Source: an uncultured Campylobacter sp.
GTDB lineage: Bacteria > Campylobacterota > Campylobacteria > Campylobacterales > Campylobacteraceae
NCBI GenBank assembly: GCA_938046705.1
Contig: CALIWP010000186.1
Span: 1 to 12,003 of the forward strand
Direction of reading: 5' to 3'
DNA: 12,003 bases
Shown here: positions 4,955-12,003 of the stretch, one piece after another
Layout of the letters: every line of letters begins with the position of its first letter
Numbering within the stretch: position 1 is the stretch's first letter
Notes under the pieces: model-generated
Databases searched by the model: none
What the model saw: the letters and a program-made list of their open reading frames with translations, nothing else
What the model was told of the DNA's origin: nothing
Position numbers and translations under genes: made by a program

Positions 4955-6346
4955 TTAAATTTCTTTTGGCTTCTCTATGAAAAAGCCCTGTGCGAAGTCG
5001 GTTTGATAGCGCTCCGCGATGTTGTAAAACTCGTCGTCCTCCACAAATCTCACGATGGATTTTACGCCTACTCTTTTTGCGGTCAAATTTAGATTTTCAA
5101 ACAGAGTTTTAAATTTGTCGTTTTTGATATTTTTGTTAAATTCGATGTCGTAGATAACGAAATCTATCGGCAAATATTTAAAATATTCAAAGCTCGCGTT
5201 GTTACCGCCAAATTTATTAAGCGCGAAACGAAAACCTAGGTTTTTATACTCCGTCAAAATTTCTCTAAATCTATTTATCTCATCATATACCAGCTTCTCG
5301 CTAAACTCGAAAATAACGCGGTTTGGATCGATTTTGCCTAGCTGTACGAACTCTTTTATAAAATTCGTAAATTTTAAATTTCTAATCGAAACCGACGAAA
5401 TTTCGATCACGATCGGATCTTCGTCTTTAAATTTAAGCTCGGATAGCTTTTTGATAACGTTTATGTCAAAAAGCACCTCATAGCCGTTTTTGTTCGCGAT
5501 ATTTTGCACTTTTGCTTTTGAGACGAGACCTTGCTTATCGGTATAGACTTTTACGATGATATTTTTCAAATTTTGCCCGAAACGAAGGCTTTTAACGAGC
5601 TGAGTTTGGAAGATAAATCTTTGCATATCGATGCAGTTGCAGACGTCTTTTTCAAGATCGTCGGTGATGTCCACTTTATCTTCGCTATCGCTCTCGTTTA
5701 GCTTTTGGATGAGATAAGAAACCGAATTTTTGAGGCTTGCCGAGTGATTTATATCGATAGCGTCAAATTTGATCTTTAGCTCGATATTGTAAATTCCGTC
5801 GCTCAAAATGCTCTTTTCAAAAACGTTTAAAAGATGGATTAGCTCGGTGCTTTTACTCTCGCAAAATATCAAAAAATATTCATTTGAATATCTGCCGATT
5901 AGAGTGTTTTTAGATACTTTTTCGTTTAAAAATTTCTCCAGTCGCTCGACTAGTCGTTTGAGCAAAATATCGGTACTAACAAAGCTATAACGCTCATTTA
6001 GATCGTTTAAATTTTCGATCTTTAGCATTAGCATATTGCCGCCATTTTTGCCTTTAAATTTAGAAGCTTGCTTTGATAAAAGTCTTAAAATTTCGTCTCT
6101 ATTATAGGCTTTCGTAACTTGATCAAGCACGCTCGTTTGAAAGCTTTGATAAATTTTGTAGGCCGTAAAATAAACTTGACATAGAACTAAAATAGTGATC
6201 AAAATGATGTCATTGATGTCAAAATCTATATCATCTTTTTTAACGAAAATATACACCAAAATGATAATGGTTAAGATAAAAATCGAGGATACCTCGAGCG
6301 CGGTTTTAAACCTATTTGATCGTTCTTTTAGTTCTGATTTTAGCAT
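4955..6346 (-). CDS. membrane protein with degenerate GGDEF and EAL domains
   Basis: Two N-terminal membrane helices (about 20-35 and 46-62) precede a cytoplasmic diguanylate-cyclase-like domain that starts at VLDQVTKAYNRDEI (73-86). Its active-site signature is RYSNEYF (152-158) instead of RxGGDEF, so cyclase activity is very unlikely. The C-terminal part (about 245-463) is EAL-like. The EAL motif itself reads VKV, FEFSE (346-350) is retained, the paired metal-binding Asp residues of DDFGTG read NKFGGN (377-382), and AQGFFIEKP (452-460) is conserved. Phosphodiesterase activity is therefore also unlikely. Such proteins usually act as sensors or protein-protein adaptors, but no partner can be named from sequence. 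Its ATG directly follows the gyrB stop (TAAATG, no gap) with no clear ribosome site, pointing to translational coupling with gyrB; queF follows after 9 bp. Confidence 0.85.
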   Translation of the reverse strand: MLKSELKERSNRFKTALEVSSIFILTIIILVYIFVKKDDIDFDINDIILITILVLCQVYFTAYKIYQSFQTSVLDQVTKAYNRDEILRLLSKQASKFKGKNGGNMLMLKIENLNDLNERYSFVSTDILLKRLVERLEKFLNEKVSKNTLIGRYSNEYFLIFCESKSTELIHLLNVFEKSILSDGIYNIELKIKFDAIDINHSASLKNSVSYLIQKLNESDSEDKVDITDDLEKDVCNCIDMQRFIFQTQLVKSLRFGQNLKNIIVKVYTDKQGLVSKAKVQNIANKNGYEVLFDINVIKKLSELKFKDEDPIVIEISSVSIRNLKFTNFIKEFVQLGKIDPNRVIFEFSEKLVYDEINRFREILTEYKNLGFRFALNKFGGNNASFEYFKYLPIDFVIYDIEFNKNIKNDKFKTLFENLNLTAKRVGVKSIVRFVEDDEFYNIAERYQTDFAQGFFIEKPKEI

Positions 6347-8659
<2,313 letters not shown>

Positions 8660-8673
8660 TTACCTTTGTTATT

Positions 8674-9741
8674 TTATAAATTTATCGGCATGATTACCGT
8701 TTTTAGCTCGTTTGAGCTCACCGTAAAGGCTAAATTTGAGTCGTTAAATCCAAATTCGAAATGTTCCTCTTCGATGCTTTGTAAGAAATCAAGCAAGTAT
8801 CTATTTTTCACGCCGACGTAGATTTCTTCTTCTAGTCCGGTTGCAAAATCTATTGTGGTTTTAGCCTCAGAGTTATCCTCTACGATGCTTTCAAAGCTTA
8901 TGGTTTGTGGAGTAAATACGATCTTTGTGCTCTCAGAGATGATTGAGACGGTTTTGATGCCTTCTATCATTTTATCTCTGCTTAGTCTTATTCTTCGTTT
9001 GATTTCTTGCGGGATTACTCTGTTGTAGTCAGGAAATCTGCCGTTTATAAGCTTTGTAAAAAACTCGAAATTTGCGCTTTGAGCGATCAGAGTCGTATCG
9101 TCGTAGTAAATTTCGATCTTGTCAAAAAATAGCTTTTGTATTTCGCTAATAGCTTTTTTTGGGATTATTAGGGAAAATTCGCTCTGAGTCGGTGTTTCAA
9201 ATCTAAAAACGCTAAGCCTTTTCGTGTCGGTGCCGACTATGTTTATGTAGTTTTGCTTGATATCGATAAATGCGCCGTTTAGCTCAAATTTAGGGTTATT
9301 ATTGTCTATGCTTGTAAAAATTTTCTTTAAACTTCGTCCAAGCATTACGGCGTCGACTTCAAATTTATTTTTATTTTCTATCGTCGGGAAATTTGGAAAA
9401 TCCTCAAATTTATACATTGGAAGCTTATATTTTGAGTTTTTTTGTTTTATGTAGAGGTAGTTATTTACTGTCTCTAATGTAATTTCTTCATCTTTTAAGC
9501 TTCTTATGATGTCAAGTAATTTCTTACCGTTTGCAGTAGCATTTCCCTCGTCCATGATTTTGACGTTTGAGAGCTTATAGGCTAGACCGATCTCGTGGTC
9601 TGTTGCTTTTATATTTAGGATACCGTCTTTAGCTCCGATAAATATATGCGAAGTTATAGCGCTTAGATCTTTTTTCTCTAGGTAAGAATTGCTATTTGTT
9701 ATGATGCTTTCTAAAGCGTTTTTATTAATCGCGACTTTCAT
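8674..9741 (-). CDS. dnaN: DNA polymerase III subunit beta (sliding clamp)
   Basis: The 355-residue product forms the ring-shaped dimer that tethers polymerase III and other repair proteins to DNA. The family is poorly conserved in sequence. Recognition rests on size, the three-fold repeated domain pattern, the N-terminal MKVAINKNALESIITNSNSY segment, NGRFPDYNRVIP in the middle domain (the strongest clamp signature), and the C-terminal TVSSNELKTVIMPINL, whose VIMPINL corresponds to the usual (V)MP(M/V)(R/K)L ending by the peptide-binding groove. AAAGGA five bases before the ATG fixes the start. It lies 138 bp after dnaA, in a gap carrying DnaA-box-like motifs, and 17 bp before gyrB. Confidence 0.97.
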   Translation of the reverse strand: MKVAINKNALESIITNSNSYLEKKDLSAITSHIFIGAKDGILNIKATDHEIGLAYKLSNVKIMDEGNATANGKKLLDIIRSLKDEEITLETVNNYLYIKQKNSKYKLPMYKFEDFPNFPTIENKNKFEVDAVMLGRSLKKIFTSIDNNNPKFELNGAFIDIKQNYINIVGTDTKRLSVFRFETPTQSEFSLIIPKKAISEIQKLFFDKIEIYYDDTTLIAQSANFEFFTKLINGRFPDYNRVIPQEIKRRIRLSRDKMIEGIKTVSIISESTKIVFTPQTISFESIVEDNSEAKTTIDFATGLEEEIYVGVKNRYLLDFLQSIEEEHFEFGFNDSNLAFTVSSNELKTVIMPINL

Positions 9742-9879
9742 TTTTTTCCTTTTGTTTTTAAATTTCTTTTAGTAGCATTAGTAGGGGGCGTGAAAAGTTT
9801 AAAACTGCTTTTATTTGCTTTAAATAGGGCATTTGTGGCGTTAAAAAAACTGCTTATTTTTTCACTTTTATTCACGTTT
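9742..9879. other. dnaA-dnaN intergenic region with TTCAC-core DnaA-box-like motifs (candidate oriC part)
   Basis: Two TTCAC cores at 9861-9865 and 9871-9875 point the same way and are exactly 10 bp apart. The second sits in TTATTCACG (9868-9876), one mismatch from the H. pylori-type TCATTCACN box. A third, inverted copy is CGTGAAAA at 9789-9796. A 10-bp direct repeat, AAAACTGCTT, occurs at 9801 and 9846. TTCAC is the reported core of epsilonproteobacterial DnaA boxes, and origins in this group lie beside dnaA. The origin role is inferred; no experiment supports it here. Confidence 0.55.
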
Positions 9880-11190
9880 TTACTCTTTGGTTAAAATTTT
9901 ATTCTTTAGTTCTTCGACGCGGACTTTAAAATATTCGTTCGTTTCTATTAGCTCGTTTATCTTTTTTATGCTGTGACTTACGGCCGAGTGATCTTTCATG
10001 TTGAAAAACTGCGCGATCTGGGGCATCGAGTTTGGCGTCAAATTTTTAGCCAGATATATCACGATGCGCCTAGCTTCGACGATATTTTTTGAGCGTGATT
10101 TGCTTTTCATCTCGCTTGGTTTGACGTTTAGCTCTTTGCTCACGATTTCAACGATATTTTCTAGGTTTATATTTTCGCGTTTTTCTTTTATCTGATCGCG
10201 CAGGATATTTTTGGCAAATTCTAGCGTGATTTCTTGTCTCATGAGCCTTGCGTAAGCGTTTAAATTTATTATCGCGCTTTCGATTTCTCGGATGTTGTCG
10301 CCCATGTTTGTTGCGATGTAGTTTATGACGTCTTTGTCGAGGTAAATTTTATCAAATTCGCATTTTTTCTTGATGATTGCGATTTTAGTATCGAGCTCCG
10401 GCGGCGTGATATCGGCGATGATACCCCACTCAAAACGCGTTCTTAGCCTATCTTCAAAGCCTTTTAGCAGCTTTGGTTGGCGGTCTGATGTCATTACGAT
10501 CTGACCGTTTTTAGCGTGAAGTTCGTTAAACGTGTGGAAAAATTCCTCTTGGATTTTATCTGTTTTGCCTAAAAACTGTACGTCGTCGATGAGTAAAACG
10601 TCGCAGTTTCGGTACTTTTCACGAAATCGCTCCATCGAGTGGTTGTTGAGGTTATAAGTAAAGTCCGTAATAAACTGCTCGCTTGTTACGCAAATGACCA
10701 TTTTGCCGCCGTTTAGACAAAAATTTCCGACTGATTGTAAAAGGTGAGTTTTGCCAAGTCCGGTTGGGCCGTAGATAAAAAGCGGATTGTAAATTTTACC
10801 GAGTTGTTCAGATACCGCTTTTGCACTTAAAAATGCGAATTGATTAGAGTCGCCGACGACGAAATTTTCAAACGTGTAGCTTGGATTTAGCAGGCTACTT
10901 TGCGCTTTTATCTCTTTGACGTCTACTTTTTTAGCCGGTTTGCTTTGCGTTTTTGTCGCGGCTTGGACGTTGATCACGGGCTTTTGTCCGGTTTTTACTT
11001 CAAAAAGATGAGCGATTTTGGAGGCGTATTTGGTCTGGATAAATTTGGCGATAATCTCGTTTGGCGCGTTAAATACGACGTTCGTCGAATTTGAGCTTTT
11101 TTCGTTAAATTTAAGCTGCTTGATGTAGCATTCAAATTCCGACGGTAAAATTTCTTTGGAAAGTAGCTCCAAAACCTCGTTTGCGACCAA
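9880..11190 (-). CDS. dnaA: chromosomal replication initiator protein DnaA
   Basis: DnaA binds DnaA boxes, oligomerises with ATP and opens the origin. The 436 residues show all four domains. An N-terminal helical domain (about 1-75) is followed by a short linker (76-100) and the AAA+ domain, with Walker A GPTGLGKTH (141-149), Walker B LLIDDV (199-204) and an Arg-rich sensor region. The DNA-binding domain IV has the DnaA signature MKDHSAVSHSIKKI (398-411). The start is TTG: codon 1 at 11190 is preceded by AAAGG with 7-base spacing, and no in-frame ATG lies nearby; the first internal Met is far inside the protein. It is divergent from ruvC with TTCAC-type motifs between them and leads the dnaN-gyrB train. 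A TTG start often means moderate translation, which would suit a dosage-sensitive protein, though that is inference. Confidence 0.97.
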   Translation of the reverse strand: MVANEVLELLSKEILPSEFECYIKQLKFNEKSSNSTNVVFNAPNEIIAKFIQTKYASKIAHLFEVKTGQKPVINVQAATKTQSKPAKKVDVKEIKAQSSLLNPSYTFENFVVGDSNQFAFLSAKAVSEQLGKIYNPLFIYGPTGLGKTHLLQSVGNFCLNGGKMVICVTSEQFITDFTYNLNNHSMERFREKYRNCDVLLIDDVQFLGKTDKIQEEFFHTFNELHAKNGQIVMTSDRQPKLLKGFEDRLRTRFEWGIIADITPPELDTKIAIIKKKCEFDKIYLDKDVINYIATNMGDNIREIESAIINLNAYARLMRQEITLEFAKNILRDQIKEKRENINLENIVEIVSKELNVKPSEMKSKSRSKNIVEARRIVIYLAKNLTPNSMPQIAQFFNMKDHSAVSHSIKKINELIETNEYFKVRVEELKNKILTKE

Positions 11191-11218
11191 ATTTTTGCCT
11201 TTAAGATTAATTCGCTAG

Positions 11219-11224
11219 ATTTTA
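11219..11224 (-). promoter_or_regulatory. putative dnaA -10 element
   Basis: TAAAAT on the minus strand lies 28 bases before the dnaA TTG start, allowing a short leader that holds the AAAGG site. The TTTTTCACG cluster begins about 33 bp further upstream, a suitable place for DnaA autoregulation. Confidence 0.45.
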
Positions 11225-11236
11225 TCTTAAATTTGT

Positions 11237-11242
11237 TAAAAT
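11237..11242 (+). promoter_or_regulatory. putative ruvC -10 element
   Basis: TAAAAT on the plus strand, back to back with the dnaA -10, would start a ruvC leader of about 55 nt. The TTTTTCACG repeats would then fall inside that leader. Confidence 0.35.
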
Positions 11243-11256
11243 GGCGTTGAAATTCG

Positions 11257-11286
11257 TTTTTCACGCCGTGAAAAAAGCGTGAAAAA
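11257..11286. repeat. three TTTTTCACG motifs in the dnaA-ruvC gap (candidate DnaA boxes, oriC/autoregulation)
   Basis: TTTTTCACG lies on the plus strand at 11257-11265. CGTGAAAAAA (11267-11276) and CGTGAAAAA (11278-11286) are the same motif inverted. The first two form a 19-bp perfect palindrome around one base, and the second and third are 11 bp apart in direct order, about one helical turn. The TTCAC core matches reported epsilonproteobacterial DnaA boxes. Binding by DnaA is inferred. Confidence 0.6.
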
Positions 11287-11303
11287 CTGTTGAAAAGGAT
11301 GAG

Positions 11304-11777
11304 ATGAAAATTTTAGGAATCGATCCGGGATCGCGAAATTGCGGCTATGCGATCGTCGAAAAGACGCCCGTGAAAACTATTTTGATCGAGGCGGGACTAA
11401 TCAAAATAAAACCGAATTCTTTGCAGTATCAAATCACCGAACTTTGTGAGGGACTCGACCTGATTTTTAAAAATCATAAATTTGACGAAGTGGCGATCGA
11501 GGACATATTTTTCGCTTATAATCCAAAAACGGTTTTAAAGCTCGCGCAGTTTCGAGGGGCGCTTAGTCTTAAAATTTTGCAGCTTCACGGCGATTTTGCC
11601 GAGTATACGCCGCTTCAGGTTAAAAAAACGGTCACGGGCAAAGCCAAGGCCGACAAAGAGCAGGTGGCCTTTATGGTTAAGAAAATTCTCGGTATAACAA
11701 AGGAGATCAAACCGCTTGATATCACCGACGCTATCGCTATTGCGCTAACGCATGCAAATAATCTACGCTTAAAATAA
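11304..11777 (+). CDS. ruvC: crossover junction endodeoxyribonuclease RuvC
   Basis: RuvC is the dimeric magnesium-dependent nuclease that cuts Holliday junctions made by recombination, working with RuvAB. The 157-residue length is standard. The four catalytic acids are visible: Asp7 in GIDPGS, Glu66 in AIEDIFF, and Asp139 and Asp142 in [27 protein letters not shown] (107-121) is the basic DNA-contacting region. AAAAGGA lies 4-5 bases before the ATG at 11304, preceding a GATGAG stretch. Its position divergent from dnaA is the arrangement known in several epsilonproteobacteria. Nothing is missing or unusual in the protein. Confidence 0.97.
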   Translation: MKILGIDPGSRNCGYAIVEKTPVKTILIEAGLIKIKPNSLQYQITELCEGLDLIFKNHKFDEVAIEDIFFAYNPKTVLKLAQFRGALSLKILQLHGDFAEYTPLQVKKTVTGKAKADKEQVAFMVKKILGITKEIKPLDITDAIAIALTHANNLRLK

Positions 11778-11790
11778 GCTCAAATTTTTG

Positions 11791-11839
11791 CTTGATTTTT
11801 AGTAAAATTTGACTTCAAATTTTGTGCTAAAAAAGCAAG
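11791..11839. terminator. large inverted repeat after ruvC, likely bidirectional terminator
   Basis: Nested complementary arms surround a small loop: outer CTTG/CAAG, middle TTTTTAG/CTAAAAA, inner AAAATTTGA/TCAAATTTT. The hairpin is long and AT-rich, with A and T runs inside the arms on both strands. It starts 13 bases after the ruvC stop and ends 29 bases before the end of the convergent partial gene, a position suited to ending transcription from both sides. Confidence 0.55.
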
Positions 11840-11868
11840 ATTTGATTGTTTAAAATTTATCTCTGCGC

Positions 11869-12003
11869 TCAATCAACTATCGTAATCCCCGCATCCTCGC
11901 AGGTTTTTCGCGCCTTTTTGGATATGCCGATGCCGGTCGTTTCGATTTTTTTAAGATTTTTGAGGGGCGCAAGCTCGGCGGCATCAATGTTTTTGATGTC
12001 AAA
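11869..12003 (-). CDS. C-terminal 44 residues of an unidentified protein (gene runs off the right edge)
   Basis: The minus strand is open from the window edge to a TGA at 11869-11871. It reads through NIDAAELAPLKNLKKIETTG to a C-terminus of CEDAGITIVD. I cannot name it. The pattern is a soluble alpha/beta C-terminus with a Lys-rich helix; the DAAxL element vaguely resembles STAS-type domains, but that is too weak to assert. Codon use resembles neighbouring core genes. It is convergent with ruvC and separated by the inverted repeat. Confidence 0.7.
   Translation of the reverse strand, partial: FDIKNIDAAELAPLKNLKKIETTGIGISKKARKTCEDAGITIVD

Noticed and set aside
9742..9879. A separate dnaN promoter in the dnaA-dnaN gap
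   Set aside because: No convincing -10 with suitable spacing was found by eye; the candidates are weak, so none is listed.

Overview
The window looks like a Campylobacter chromosome, of the moderately GC-rich oral type (C. rectus / C. showae / C. curvus-like). The evidence is the protein character of DnaA, DnaN and GyrB, the divergent ruvC-dnaA arrangement seen in epsilonproteobacteria, AAAGG-type ribosome binding sites, TAAAAT/TATACT -10 elements, and very frequent AAATTT-type hexamers in genes of mixed GC. The species is inferred, not proven.

Layout from left to right. (1) Positions 1-133 hold a 5'-truncated TnpB (IS200/IS605 OrfB) remnant on the minus strand that abuts the tpx terminator. 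(2) tpx (minus, 169-693) encodes thiol peroxidase with an odd Gly-Cys tail. It is divergent from a two-gene plus-strand unit: a 52-residue protein resembling only the glycyl-radical C-terminus of class III ribonucleotide reductase (842-1000), then an NrdG-type radical SAM activase (1019-1705). (3) A membrane-anchored protein gene on the minus strand (about 1744-2400) is broken by several frameshifts, and an unrecognised 144-residue protein lies upstream of it (2421-2855). (4) The SRP RNA gene (ffs, plus, about 2903-3007) has its own -10 element and T-tract. (5) A long minus-strand gene train runs dnaA, dnaN, gyrB, a degenerate GGDEF-EAL membrane protein, queF and an HD-domain protein, with gaps from overlaps up to 138 bp. 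(6) ruvC is divergent from dnaA, followed by a large inverted repeat and the C-terminus of a convergent unknown gene.

The right half is the replication-origin neighbourhood. dnaA encodes the initiator, dnaN the beta clamp and gyrB the gyrase B subunit; ruvC encodes the Holliday junction resolvase. TTCAC-core motifs typical of epsilonproteobacterial DnaA boxes cluster on both sides of dnaA: a 19-bp palindrome plus a third copy upstream, and a helically phased pair downstream. This suggests a bipartite origin and/or autoregulation.

The most notable points are the stand-alone glycyl-radical-like mini-protein next to an activase, the roughly 100-residue basic disordered tail on QueF, the catalytically degenerate GGDEF-EAL protein directly coupled to gyrB, the Cys-rich tail on Tpx, and the multiply frameshifted lipoprotein-like gene. 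I see no complete mobile element, CRISPR array, tRNA or rRNA.
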